Assembly (NCBI GenBank): GCA_964057225.1
Contig: OZ059898.1
Location: forward strand, 1,488,001 to 1,552,000
Reading direction: 5' to 3'
DNA: 64,000 bases
From: Auanema rhodensis
Taxonomy: Eukaryota > Nematoda > Chromadorea > Rhabditida > Rhabditidae
Made by a program: the position numbers and the translations under genes. The stretch's first letter is position 1. Each line of letters begins with the position of its first letter. The notes under the pieces were generated by a model. That model had not been told where the DNA came from, did not search any database, and saw only the letters and a program-made list of their open reading frames with translations. Below are positions 51,607 to 64,000 of the stretch, in pieces.

Positions 51607-54600
51607 CATCTACTTTTTGCTAAATTATTTTGAAATTTTTCGAAAAAATTTTTGTCAAAATGTTTTTGGAAGCAATGTTGAGTGTACATGGAAACTCAAC
51701 ATACACTAATGCATCATTTTTCAAACGATCATAACTAATTTTTGTATTAAGCGTTTCTCAATGTAGTATAGTGCATTCGATGCGGATTTTTAAGCTGCGT
51801 CGATCTGTGTTATCAGATTTGCGCTAGCTTGAAAATGCACCGAGATATCAACTGATATAAGTTCACACATATATCCTCGATTTTCACCCTGAAGAATTAA
51901 TTTTTTTGTTGAATAACATTGTCCATCGTCTTTGCCTTGAAAAAAGGAATCTAAAAACATCTACTTTTTGCTAAATTATTTTGAAATTTTTCGAAAAAAT
52001 TTTTGTCAAAATGTTTTTGGAAGCAATGTTGAGTGTACATGGAAACTCAACATACACTAATGCATCATTTTTCAAACGATCATAACTAATTTTTGTATTA
52101 AGCGTTTCTCAAAGTAGTATAGTGCATTCGATGCGGATTTTTAAGCTGCGTCGATCTGTGTTATCAGATTTGCGCTAGCTTAAAAATGCACCGAGATATC
52201 AACTGATATAAGTTCACACTTATATCCTCGATTTTCACCCTGAAGATTTAATTTTTTCGTTGAATAACATTGTCCATCGTCTTTGCCTTGAAAAATGGAA
52301 TCTAAAAACATCTACTTTTTGCTAAATTATTTTGAAATTTTTCGAAAAAATTTTTGTCAAAATGTTTTTGGAAGCAATGTTGAGTGTACATGGAAACTCA
52401 ACATACACTAATGCATCATTTTTCAAACGATCATAACTAATTTTTGTATTAAGCGTTTCTCAATGTAGTATAGTGCATTCGATGCGGATTTTTAAGCTGC
52501 GTCGATCTGTGTTATCAGATTTGCGCTAGCTTAAAAATGCACCGAGATATCAACTGATATAAGTTCACACTTATATCCTCGATTTTCACCCTGAAGAATT
52601 AATTTTTTTGTTGAATAACACTGTCCATCGTCTTTGCCTTGAAAAATGGAATCTAAAAACATCTACTTTTTGCTAAACTATTTTGAAATTTTTCGAAAAA
52701 ATTTTTGTCAAAATGTTTTTGGAAGCAATGTTGAGTGTACATGGAAACTCAACATACACTAATGCATCATTTTTCAAACGATCATAACTAATTTTTGTAT
52801 TAAGCGTTTCTCAAAGTAGTATAGTGCATTCGATGCGGATTTTTAAGCTGCGTCGATCTGTGTTATCAGATTTGCGCTAGCTTAAAAATGCACCGAGATA
52901 TCAACTGATATAAGTTCACACTTATATCCTCGATTTTCACCCTGAAGAATTAATTTTTTCGTTGAATAACATTGTCCATCGTCTTTGCCTTGAAAAAAGG
53001 AATCTAAAAACATCTACTTTTTGCTAAATTATTTTGAAATTTTCTGAAAAAATTTTTGTCAAAATGTTTTTGGAAGCAATGTTGAGTGTACATGGAAACT
53101 CAACATACACTAATGCATCATTTTTCAAACGATCATAACTAATTTTTGTATTAAGCGTTTCTCAATGTAGTATAGTGCATTCGATGCGGATTTTTAAGCT
53201 GCGTCGATCTGTGTTATCAAATTTGCGCTAGCTTAAAAATGCACCGAGATATCAACTGATATAAGTTCACACTTATATCCTCGATTTTCACCCTGAAGAT
53301 TTAATTTTTTCGTTGAATAACATTGTCCATCGTCTTTGCCTTGAAAAAAGGAATCTAAAAACATCTACTTTTTGCTAAATTATTTAGAAATTTTTCGAAA
53401 AAATTTTTGTCAAAATGTTTTTGGAAGCAATGTTGAGTGTACATGGAAACTCAACATACACTAATGCATCATTTTTCAAACGATCATAACTAATTTTTGT
53501 ATTAAGCGTTTCTCAATGTAGTATAGTGCATTCGATGCGGATTTTTAAGCTGCGTCGATCTGTGTTATCAGATTTGCGCTAGCTTAAAAATGCACCGTGA
53601 AATCAACTGATATAAGTTCACACTTATATCCTCGATTTTCACCCTGAAGAATTAATTTTTTCGTTGAATAACATTGTCCATCGTCTTTGCCTTGAAAAAA
53701 GGAATCTAAAAACATCTACTTTTTGCTAAATTATTTTGAAATTTTCTGAAAAAATTTTTGTCAAAATGTTTTTGGAAGCAATGTTGAGTGTACATGGAAA
53801 CTCAACATACACTAATGCATCATTTTTCAAACGATCATAACTAATTTTTGTATTAAGCGTTTCTCAATGTAGTATAGTGCATTCGATGCGGATTTTTAAG
53901 CTGCGTCGATCTGTGTTATCAGATTTGCGCTAGCTTAAAAATGCACCGAGATATCAACTGATATAAGTTCACACTTATATCCTCGATTTTCACCCTGAAG
54001 AATTAATTTTTTCGTTGAATAACATTGTCCATCGTCTTTGCCTTGAAAAAAGGAATCTAAAAACATCTACTTTTTGCTAAATTATTTTGAAATTTTTCGA
54101 AAAAATTTTTGTCAAAATGTTTTTGGAAGCAATGTTGAGTGTACATGGAAACTCAACATACACTAATGCATCATTTTTCAAACGATCATAACTAATTTTT
54201 GTATTAAGCGTTTCTCAATGTAGTATAGTGCATTCGATGCGGATTTTTAAGCTGCGTCGATCTGTGTTATCAGATTTGCGCTAGCTTAAAAATGCACCGA
54301 GATATCAACTGATATAAGTTCACACTTATATCCTCGATTTTCACCCTGAAGAATTAATTTTTTCGTTGAATAACATTGTCCATCGTCTTTGCCTTGAAAA
54401 AAGAAATCTAAAAACATTTACTTTTTGCTAAATTATTTTGAAATTTTTCGAAAAAATTTTTGTCAAAATGTTTTTGGAAGCAATGTTGAGTGTACATGGA
54501 AACTCAACATACACTAATGCATCATTTTTCAAACGATCATAACTAATTTTTGTATTAAGCGTTTCTCAATGTAGTATAGTGCATTCGATGCGGATTTTTA

Positions 54601-57600
54601 AGCTGCGTCGATCTGTGTTATCAGATTTGCGCTAGCTTAAAAATGCACCGAGATATCAACTGATATAAGTTCACACTTATATCCTCGATTTTCACCCTGA
54701 AGATTTAATTTTTTCGTTGAATAACATTGTCCATCGTCTTTGCCTTAAAAAATGGAATCTAAAAACATCTACTTTTTGCTAAATTATTTTGAAATTTTTC
54801 GAAAAAATTTTTGTCAAAATGTTTTTGGAAGCAATGTTGAGTGTACATGGAAACTCAACATACACTAATGCATCATTTTTCAAACGATCATAACTAATTT
54901 TTGTATTAAGCGTTTCTCAATGTAGTATAGTGCATTCGATGCGGATTTTTAAGCTGCGTCGATCTGTGTTATCAGATTTGCGCTAGCTTAAAAATGCACC
55001 GAGATATCAACTGATATAAGTTCACACTTATATCCTCGATTTTCACCCTGAAGAATTAATTTTTTCGTTGAATAACATTGTCCATCGTCTTTGCCTTGAA
55101 AAAAGAAATCTAAAAACATTTACTTTTTGCTAAATTATTTTGAAATTTTTCGAAAAAATTTTTGTCAAAATGTTTTTGGAAGCAATGTTGAGTGTACATG
55201 GAAACTCAACATACACTAATGCATCATTTTTCAAACGATCATAACTAATTTTTGTATTAAGCGTTTCTCAATGTAGTATAGTGCATTCGATGCGGATTTT
55301 TAAGCTGCGTCGATCTGTGTTATCAGATTTGCGCTAGCTTAAAAATGCACCGAGATATCAACTGATATAAGTTCACACTTATATCCTCGATTTTCACCCT
55401 GAAGAATTAATTTTTTTGTTGAATAACACTGTCCATCGTCTTTGCCTTGAAAAATGGAATCTAAAAACATCTACTTTTTGCTAAACTATTTTGAAATTTT
55501 TCGAAAAAATTTTTGTCAAAATGTTTTTGGAAGCAATGTTGAGTGTACATGGAAACTCAACATACACTAATGCATCATTTTTCAAACGATCATAACTAAT
55601 TTTTGTATTAAGCGTTTCTCAAAGTAGTATAGTGCATTCGATGCGGATTTTTAAGCTGCGTCGATCTGTGTTATCAGATTTGCGCTAGCTTAAAAATGCA
55701 CCGAGATATCAACTGATATAAGTTCACACTTATATCCTCGATTTTCACCCTGAAGAATTAATTTTTTCGTTGAATAACATTGTCCATCGTCTTTGCCTTG
55801 AAAAAAGGAATCTAAAAACATCTACTTTTTGCTAAATTATTTTGAAATTTTCTGAAAAAATTTTTGTCAAAATGTTTTTGGAAGCAATGTTGAGTGTACA
55901 TGGAAACTCAACATACACTAATGCATCATTTTTCAAACGATCATAACTAATTTTTGTATTAAGCGTTTCTCAATGTAGTATAGTGCATTCGATGCGGATT
56001 TTTAAGCTGCGTCGATCTGTGTTATCAAATTTGCGCTAGCTTAAAAATGCACCGAGATATCAACTGATATAAGTTCACACTTATATCCTCGATTTTCACC
56101 CTGAAGATTTAATTTTTTCGTTGAATAACATTGTCCATCGTCTTTGCCTTGAAAAATGGAATCTAAAAACATCTACTTTTTGCTAAATTATTTTGAAATT
56201 TTTCGAAAAAATTTTTGTCAAAATGTTTTTGGAAGCAATGTTGAGTGTACATGGAAACTCAACATACACTAATGCATCATTTTTCAAACGATCATAACTA
56301 ATTTTTGTATTAAGCGTTTCTCAATGTAGTATAGTGCATTCGATGCGGATTTTTAAGCTGCGTCGATCTGTGTTATCAGATTTGCGCTAGCTTAAAAATG
56401 CACCGAGATATCAACTGATATAAGTTCACACTTATATCCTCGATTTTCACCCTGAAGAATTAATTTTTTTGTTGAATAACATTGTCCATCGTCTTTGCCT
56501 TGAAAAAAGGAATCTAAAAACATCTACTTTTTGCTAAATTATTTAGAAATTTTTCGAAAAAATTTTTGTCAAAATGTTTTTGGAAGCAATGTTGAGTGTA
56601 CATGGAAACTCAACATACACTAATGCATCATTTTTCAAACGATCATAACTAATTTTTGTATTAAGCGTTTCTCAATGTAGTATAGTGCATTCGATGCGGA
56701 TTTTTAAGCTGCGTCGATCTGTGTTATCAGATTTGCGCTAGCTTAAAAATGCACCGTGAAATCAACTGATATAAGTTCACACTTATATCCTCGATTTTCA
56801 CCCTGAAGAATTAATTTTTTCGTTGAATAACATTGTCCATCGTCTTTGCCTTGAAAAAAGGAATCTAAAAACATCTACTTTTTGCTAAATTATTTTGAAA
56901 TTTTCTGAAAAAATTTTTGTCAAAATGTTTTTGGAAGCAATGTTGAGTGTACATGGAAACTCAACATACACTAATGCATCATTTTTCAAACGATCATAAC
57001 TAATTTTTGTATTAAGCGTTTCTCAATGTAGTATAGTGCATTCGATGCGGATTTTTAAGCCGCGTCGATCTGTGTTATCAGATTTGCGCTAGCTTAAAAA
57101 TGCACCGAGATATCAACTGATATAAGTTCACACTTATATCCTCGATTTTCACCCTGAAGAATTAATTTTTTCGTTGAATAACATTGTCCATCGTCTTTGC
57201 CTTGAAAAAAGGAATCTAAAAACATCTACTTTTTGCTAAATTATTTTGAAATTTTTCGAAAAAATTTTTGTCAAAATGTTTTTGGAAGCAATGTTGAGTG
57301 TACATGGAAACTCAACATACACTAATGCATCATTTTTCAAACGATCATAACTAATTTTTGTATTAAGCGTTTCTCAATGTAGTATAGTGCATTCGATGCG
57401 GATTTTTAAGCTGCGTCGATCTGTGTTATCAGATTTGCGCTAGCTTAAAAATGCACCGAGATATCAACTGATATAAGTTCACACTTATATCCTCGATTTT
57501 CACCCTGAAGAATTAATTTTTTCGTTGAATAACATTGTCCATCGTCTTTGCCTTGAAAAAAGAAATCTAAAAACATTTACTTTTTGCTAAATTATTTTGA

Positions 57601-60600
57601 AATTTTTCGAAAAAATTTTTGTCAAAATGTTTTTGGAAGCAATGTTGAGTGTACATGGAAACTCAACATACACTAATGCATCATTTTTCAAACGATCATA
57701 ACTAATTTTTGTATTAAGCGTTTCTCAATGTAGTATAGTGCATTCGATGCGGATTTTTAAGCTGCGTCGATCTGTGTTATCAGATTTGCGCTAGCTTAAA
57801 AATGCACCGAGATATCAACTGATATAAGTTCACACTTATATCCTCGATTTTCACCCTGAAGATTTAATTTTTTCGTTGAATAACATTGTCCATCGTCTTT
57901 GCCTTAAAAAATGGAATCTAAAAACATCTACTTTTTGCTAAATTATTTTGAAATTTTTCGAAAAAATTTTTGTCAAAATGTTTTTGGAAGCAATGTTGAG
58001 TGTACATGGAAACTCAACATACACTAATGCATCATTTTTCAAACGATCATAACTAATTTTTGTATTAAGCGTTTCTCAATGTAGTATAGTGCATTCGATG
58101 CGGATTTTTAAGCTGCGTCGATCTGTGTTATCAGATTTGCGCTAGCTTAAAAATGCACCGAGATATCAACTGATATAAGTTCACACTTATATCCTCGATT
58201 TTCACCCTGAAGATTTAATTTTTTCGTTGAATAACATTGTCCATCGTCTTTGCCTTGAAAAATGGAATCTAAAAACATCTACTTTTTGCTAAATTATTTT
58301 GAAATTTTTCGAAAAAATTTTTGTCAAAATGTTTTTGGAAGCAATGTTGAGTGTACATGGAAACTCAACATACACTAATGCATCATTTTTCAAACGATCA
58401 TAACTAATTTTTGTATTAAGCGTTTCTCAATGTAGTATAGTGCATTCGATGCGGATTTTTAAGCTGCGTCGATCTGTGTTATCAGATTTGCGCTAGCTTG
58501 AAAATGCACCGAGATATCAACTGATATAAGTTCACACATATATCCTCGATTTTCACCCTGAAGAATTAATTTTTTTGTTGAATAACATTGTCCATCGTCT
58601 TTGCCTTGAAAAAAGGAATCTAAAAACATCTACTTTTTGCTAAATTATTTTGAAATTTTTCGAAAAAATTTTTGTCAAAATGTTTTTGGAAGCAATGTTG
58701 AGTGTACATGGAAACTCAACATACACTAATGCATCATTTTTCAAACGATCATAACTAATTTTTGTATTAAGCGTTTCTCAAAGTAGTATAGTGCATTCGA
58801 TGCGGATTTTTAAGCTGCGTCGATCTGTGTTATCAGATTTGCGCTAGCTTAAAAATGCACCGAGATATCAACTGATATAAGTTCACACTTATATCCTCGA
58901 TTTTCACCCTGAAGATTTAATTTTTTCGTTGAATAACATTGTCCATCGTCTTTGCCTTGAAAAATGGAATCTAAAAACATCTACTTTTTGCTAAATTATT
59001 TTGAAATTTTTCGAAAAAATTTTTGTCAAAATGTTTTTGGAAGCAATGTTGAGTGTACATGGAAACTCAACATACACTAATGCATCATTTTTCAAACGAT
59101 CATAACTAATTTTTGTATTAAGCGTTTCTCAATGTAGTATAGTGCATTCGATGCGGATTTTTAAGCTGCGTCGATCTGTGTTATCAGATTTGCGCTAGCT
59201 TAAAAATGCACCGAGATATCAACTGATATAAGTTCACACTTATATCCTCGATTTTCACCCTGAAGAATAAATTTTTTTGTTGAATAACACTGTCCATCGT
59301 CTTTGCCTTGAAAAATGGAATCTAAAAACATCTACTTTTTGCTAAACTATTTTGAAATTTTTCGAAAAAATTTTTGTCAAAATGTTTTTGGAAGCAATGT
59401 TGAGTGTACATGGAAACTCAACATACACTAATGCATCATTTTTCAAACGATCATAACTAATTTTTGTATTAAGCGTTTCTCAAAGTAGTATAGTGCATTC
59501 GATGCGGATTTTTAAGCTGCGTCGATCTGTGTTATCAGATTTGCGCTAGCTTAAAAATGCACCGAGATATCAACTGATATAAGTTCACACTTATATCCTC
59601 GATTTTCACCCTGAAGAATTAATTTTTTCGTTGAATAACATTGTCCATCGTCTTTGCCTTGAAAAAAGGAATCTAAAAACATCTACTTTTTGCTAAATTA
59701 TTTTGAAATTTTCTGAAAAAATTTTTGTCAAAATGTTTTTGGAAGCAATGTTGAGTGTACATGGAAACTCAACATACACTAATGCATCATTTTTCAAACG
59801 ATCATAACTAATTTTTGTATTAAGCGTTTCTCAATGTAGTATAGTGCATTCGATGCGGATTTTTAAGCTGCGTCGATCTGTGTTATCAAATTTGCGCTAG
59901 CTTAAAAATGCACCGAGATATCAACTGATATAAGTTCACACTTATATCCTCGATTTTCACCCTGAAGATTTAATTTTTTCGTTGAATAACATTGTCCATC
60001 GTCTTTGCCTTGAAAAATGGAATCTAAAAACATCTACTTTTTGCTAAATTATTTTGAAATTTTTCGAAAAAATTTTTGTCAAAATGTTTTTGGAAGCAAT
60101 GTTGAGTGTACATGGAAACTCAACATACACTAATGCATCATTTTTCAAACGATCATAACTAATTTTTGTATTAAGCGTTTCTCAATGTAGTATAGTGCAT
60201 TCGATGCGGATTTTTAAGCTGCGTCGATCTGTGTTATCAGATTTGCGCTAGCTTAAAAATGCACCGAGATATCAACTGATATAAGTTCACACTTATATCC
60301 TCGATTTTCACCCTGAAGAATTAATTTTTTTGTTGAATAACATTGTCCATCGTCTTTGCCTTGAAAAAAGGAATCTAAAAACATCTACTTTTTGCTAAAT
60401 TATTTAGAAATTTTTCGAAAAAATTTTTGTCAAAATGTTTTTGGAAGCAATGTTGAGTGTACATGGAAACTCAACATACACTAATGCATCATTTTTCAAA
60501 CGATCATAACTAATTTTTGTATTAAGCGTTTCTCAATGTAGTATAGTGCATTCGATGCGGATTTTTAAGCTGCGTCGATCTGTGTTATCAGATTTGCGCT

Positions 60601-61434
60601 AGCTTAAAAATGCACCGTGAAATCAACTGATATAAGTTCACACTTATATCCTCGATTTTCACCCTGAAGAATTAATTTTTTCGTTGAATAACATTGTCCA
60701 TCGTCTTTGCCTTGAAAAAAGGAATCTAAAAACATCTACTTTTTGCTAAATTATTTTGAAATTTTCTGAAAAAATTTTTGTCAAAATGTTTTTGGAAGCA
60801 ATGTTGAGTGTACATGGAAACTCAACATACACTAATGCATCATTTTTCAAACGATCATAACTAATTTTTGTATTAAGCGTTTCTCAATGTAGTATAGTGC
60901 ATTCGATGCGGATTTTTAAGCTGCGTCGATCTGTGTTATCAGATTTGCGCTAGCTTAAAAATGCACCGAGATATCAACTGATATAAGTTCACACTTATAT
61001 CCTCGATTTTCACCCTGAAGAATTAATTTTTTCGTTGAATAACATTGTACATCGTCTTTGCCTTGAAAAAAGGAATCTAAAAACATCTACTTTTTGCTAA
61101 ATTATTTTGAAATTTTTCGAAAAAATTTTTGTCAAAATGTTTTTGGAAGCAATGTTGAGTGTACATGGAAACTCAACATACACTAATGCATCATTTTTCA
61201 AACGATCATAACTAATTTTTGTATTAAGCGTTTCTCAATGTAGTATAGTGCATTCGATGCGGATTTTTAAGCTGCGTCGATCTGTGTTATCAGATTTGCG
61301 CTAGCTTAAAAATGCACCGAGATATCAACTGATATAAGTTCACACTTATATCCTCGATTTTCACCCTGAAGAATTAATTTTTTCGTTGAATAACATTGTC
61401 CATCGTCTTTGCCTTGAAAAAAGAAATCTAAAAA
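51607..61434 (+). repeat. Right subdomain R3: copies 148-175, 11-monomer duplication and shortened relative
   Basis: Copies 159-164 and 170-175, with flanking parts of 158/165 and 169/176, share an ordered set of rare marks at an offset of 11 monomers (3861 bp): 'aacactg', 'gctaaacta' with 156A, 34C35T with 210A, plain ending 301T, 'atttagaaa' with 237T+240A, 34C35T, then a copy ending 341A followed by 'catttact'. Copies 150-156 carry the same series one monomer shorter. There copy 152 joins the 290T of one monomer to the end of the next. Copies 148-151 (51607-53010) also match 167-170 (58276-59679), with 225G, 263A and 301T in 148 and 167. Confidence 0.85.
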
Positions 61435-64000
61435 CATTTACTTTTTGCTAAATTATTTTGAAATTTTTCGAAAAAATTTTTGTCAAAATGTTTTTGGAAG
61501 CAATGTTGAGTGTACATGGAAACTCAACATACACTAATGCATCATTTTTCAAACGATCATAACTAATTTTTGTATTGAGCGTTTCTCAATGTAGTATAGT
61601 GCATTCGATGCGGATTTTTAAGCTGCGTCGATCTGTGTTATCAGATTTGCGCTAGCTTAAAAATGCACCGAGATATCAACTGATATAAGTTCACACTTAT
61701 ATCCTCGATTTTGACCCTGAAGAATTAATTTTTTCGTTGAATAACATTGTCCATCGTCTTTGCCTTGAAAAAAGGAATCTAAAAACATCTACTTTTTGCT
61801 AAATTATTTTGAAATTTTTCGAAAAAATTTTTGTCAAAATGTTTTTGGAAGCAATGTTGAGTGTACATGGAAACTCAACATACACTAATGCATCATTTTT
61901 CAAACGATCATAACTAATTTTTGTATTAAGCGTTTCTCAATGTCGTATAGTGCATTCGATGCGGATTTTTAAGATGCGTCGATCTGTGTTATCAGATTTG
62001 CGCTAGCTTAAAAATGCACCGAGATATCAACTGATATAAGTTCACACTTATATCCTCGATTTTCACCCTGAAGAATTAATTTTTTCGTTGAATAACATTG
62101 TCCATCGTCTTTGCCTTGAAAAAAGGAATCTAAAAACATCTACTTTTTGCTGAATTATTTTGAAATTTTCTGAAAAAATTTTTGTCAAAATGTTTTTGGA
62201 AGCAATGTTGAGTGTACATGGAAACTCAACATACACTAATGCATCATTTTTCAAACGATCATAACTAATTTTTGTATTAAGCGTTTCTCAATGTAGTATA
62301 GTGCATTCGATGCGGATTTTTGAGCTGCGTCGATCTGTGTTATCAGATTTGCGCTAGCTTAAAAATGCACCGAGATATCAACTGATATAAGTTCACACTT
62401 ATATCCTCGATTTTCACCCTGAAGATTTAATTTTTTCGTTGAATAACATTGTCCATCGTCTTTGCCTTGAAAAATGGAATCTAAAAACATCTACTTTTTG
62501 CTAAATTATTTTGAAATTTTTCGAAAAAATTTTTGTCAAAATGTTTTTGGAAGCAATGTTGAGTGTACATGGAAACTCAACATACACTAATGCATCATTT
62601 TTCAAACGATCATAACTAATTTTTGTATTAAGCGTTTCTCAATGTAGTATAGTGCATTCGATGCGGATTTTTAAGCTGCGTCGATCTGTGTTATCAGATT
62701 TGCGCTAGCTTAAAAATGCACCGAGATATCAACTGATATAAGTTCACACGTATATCCTCGATTTTCACCCTGAAGAATTAATTTTTTCGTTGAATAACAT
62801 TGTCCATCGTCTTTGCCTTGAAAAAAGAAATCTAAAAACATCTACTTTCTGCTAAATTATTTTGAAATTTTTCGAAAAAATTTTTGTCAAAATGTTTTTG
62901 GAAGCAATGTTGAGTGTACATGGAAACTCAACATACACTAATGCATCATTTTTCAAACGATCATAACTAATTTTTGTATTAAGCGTTTCTCAATGTCGTA
63001 TAGTGCATTCGATGCGGATTTTTAAGCTGCGTCGATCTGTGTTATCAGATTTGCGCTAGCTTAAAAATGCACCGAGATATCAACTGATATAAGTTCACAC
63101 TTATATCCTCGATTTTCACCCTGAAGAATTAATTTTTTCGTTGAATAACATTGTCCATCGTCTTTGCCTTGAAAAAAGGAATCTAAAAACATCTACTTTT
63201 TGCTAAATTATTCTGAAATTTTCTGAAAAAATTTTTGTCAAAATGTTTTTGGAAGCAATGTTGAGTGTACATGGAAACTCAACATACACTAATGCATCAT
63301 TTTTCAAACGATCATAACTAATTTTTGTATTAAGCGTTTCTCAATATAGTATAGTGGATTCGATGCGGATTTTTGAGCTGCGTCGATCTGTGTTATCAGA
63401 TTTGCGCTAGCTTAAAAATGCACCGAGATATCAACTGATATAAGTTCACACTTATATCCTCGATTTTCACCCTGAATATTTAATTTTTTCGTTGAATAAC
63501 ATTGTCCATCGTCTTTGCCTTGAAAAATGGAATCTAAAAACATCTACTTTTTGCTAAATTATTTTGAAATTTTTCGAAAAAATTTTTGTCAAAATGTTTT
63601 TGGAAGTAATGTTGAGTGTACATGGAAACTCAACATACACTAATGCATCATTTTTCAAACGATCATAACTAATTTTTGTATTAAGCGTTTCTCAATGTAG
63701 TATAGTGCATTCGATGCGGATTTTTAAGCTGCGTCGATCTGTGTTATCAGATTTGCGCTAGCTTAAAAATGCACCGAGATATCAACTGATATAAGTTCAC
63801 ACTTATATCCTCGATTTTCACCCTGAAGAATTAATTTTTTCGTTGAATAACATTGTCCATCGTCTTTGCCTTGAAAAAAGAAATCTAAAAACATCTACTT
63901 TTTGCTAAATTATTTTGAAATTTTCTGAAAAAATTTTTGTCAAAATGTTTTTGGAAGCAATGTTGAGTGTACATGGAAACTCAACATACACTAATGCATC
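61435..64000 (+). repeat. Right subdomain R4: copies 176-183, long-range repeat of R1 pattern
   Basis: Copies 176, 177 and 178 echo copies 123, 124 and 125: 'catttact' with 143G and 279G, then 159C, then 34C35T with 186G. Copies 180-182 (62839-63891) echo 126-128 (43885-44937), an offset of exactly 54 monomers (18954 bp). Copies 127 and 181 share five rare marks: 'tattctg', 34C35T, 157A, 'gtggatt' and 'gaatattt'. Copies 128 and 182 share 'gaagtaatg'. Copy 179, with 'acacgtata', is extra. Copy 182 ends in 341A like copy 128. Confidence 0.85.
63892..64000 (+). repeat. Partial monomer at window end (copy 183)
   Basis: The first 109 bp of a monomer are present, with 34C35T ('ttttctg') and 97A, matching copy 129 at 44938. 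The window stops inside the repeat, so the array continues beyond it. Confidence 0.95.

Larger units (their letters stand above)
1..64000 (+). repeat. Tandem satellite array, 351-bp monomer, 182 full copies plus a partial
   Basis: The same unit recurs every 351 bp throughout. The landmark 'catctact' falls at 1, 352, 703, 1054 and so on to 63541 and 63892, shifted only by a 10-bp gain in copy 47 and a 1-bp loss in copy 115. All copies are in the same orientation and neither array edge is present. By eye, copies differ from the consensus at only a few positions each, so homogenisation is recent or continuing. Counting one consensus monomer gives 110 G+C of 351 (31%). Long homogeneous arrays with higher-order structure are known from centromeric and pericentromeric heterochromatin of animals and plants; that location is inferred here. 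The unit matches no family I can name, including human alpha satellite and the Drosophila 359-bp repeat. No stretch over 300 bp lies outside the repeat. Confidence 0.99.

Noticed and set aside
62063-62254. Variant 63-codon - strand frame in copies 177-178
   Set aside because: Here a different change (16G, 'gctgaatt') turns the TAG into CAG. Independent opening of the same frame might hint at coding, but only one copy has it, the start is TTG, and the other 34C35T monomers keep the stop.
1-64000. CRISPR array
   Set aside because: The repeat unit is 351 bp with no unique spacers, and successive units are near-identical over their whole length. No cas genes are present.
1-64000. Transposon-derived array or embedded mobile element
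   Set aside because: No terminal inverted repeats, target-site duplications, poly(A) tail, LTR or transposase frame, and no interruption of monomer phase apart from the 10-bp gain and 1-bp loss.
1-64000. Pure assembly artefact (one read copied many times)
   Set aside because: Successive monomers carry distinct, ordered combinations of variants and two length changes, which copying one read would not produce. Collapse or reuse of individual multimer blocks remains possible and is noted for the 54-monomer repeat.
1-64000. Telomeric repeats or rDNA spacer
   Set aside because: No runs of TTAGG, TTAGGG or similar short telomere units, and no rRNA gene sequence or promoter-like unique segment between units.

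Overview
The window is a single uninterrupted satellite DNA array. A monomer of 351 bp, about 31% G+C, is repeated head to tail on one strand from the first base to the last: 182 complete copies (1-63891) and a 109-bp partial copy (63892-64000). Period and phase were followed across the whole window. They change only twice: a 10-bp gain in copy 47 (about 16182-16203) and a 1-bp loss in copy 115 (about 40054-40058). There is no unique sequence, transposon, tRNA, rRNA or credible protein gene. Copy n starts at 1+351(n-1) up to copy 47; add 10 for copies 48-115 and 9 from copy 116 on. Monomer positions below count from the 'catctact' at base 1.

A 64-kb array with higher-order repeats is typical of eukaryotic centromeric or pericentromeric heterochromatin and is not known from bacteria or archaea. 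The AT-rich monomer of about two nucleosome lengths would suit an insect or other invertebrate, but I do not recognise the family and cannot name the species.

Copies differ by few substitutions, and these are shared in linked sets that define monomer types. In the left domain (1-40374) they are: A (145A+159C), B (15C+117G, always preceded by 344A in the copy before), C (121A+143G, often 203T or 208T), D (35T+161C), E (78A+143G+208T) and G (163G). The right domain (40375-64000) uses mostly other variants: 290T with 339T, 34C35T, 301T, 237T+240A, 156A and 341A. The types are arranged in nested higher-order repeats: a 1053-bp trimer (1054-3159), 8- and 9-mer duplications (6.3-13 kb), an 11-mer duplication (12637-20368), a 5-mer duplication (25985-29494), a 10-mer-spaced duplication (30.3-36.3 kb), a 702-bp dimer (37568-40374), and an 11-mer duplication in the right domain (55.4-61.5 kb). 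The last 2.5 kb repeats the variant pattern of 42.8-45 kb.

Each monomer carries three dyad symmetries: 9-bp arms at 69-96, a long two-part stem at 175-233, and 9-bp arms with a 4-nt loop at 248-269. It also has an A/T tract at 30-47. These conserved foldable segments, with a dense cluster of variable sites at 143-166 beside the central stem, are the best candidates for function in protein binding, non-B DNA or satellite transcripts. Nothing in the window resembles a new protein-based system.
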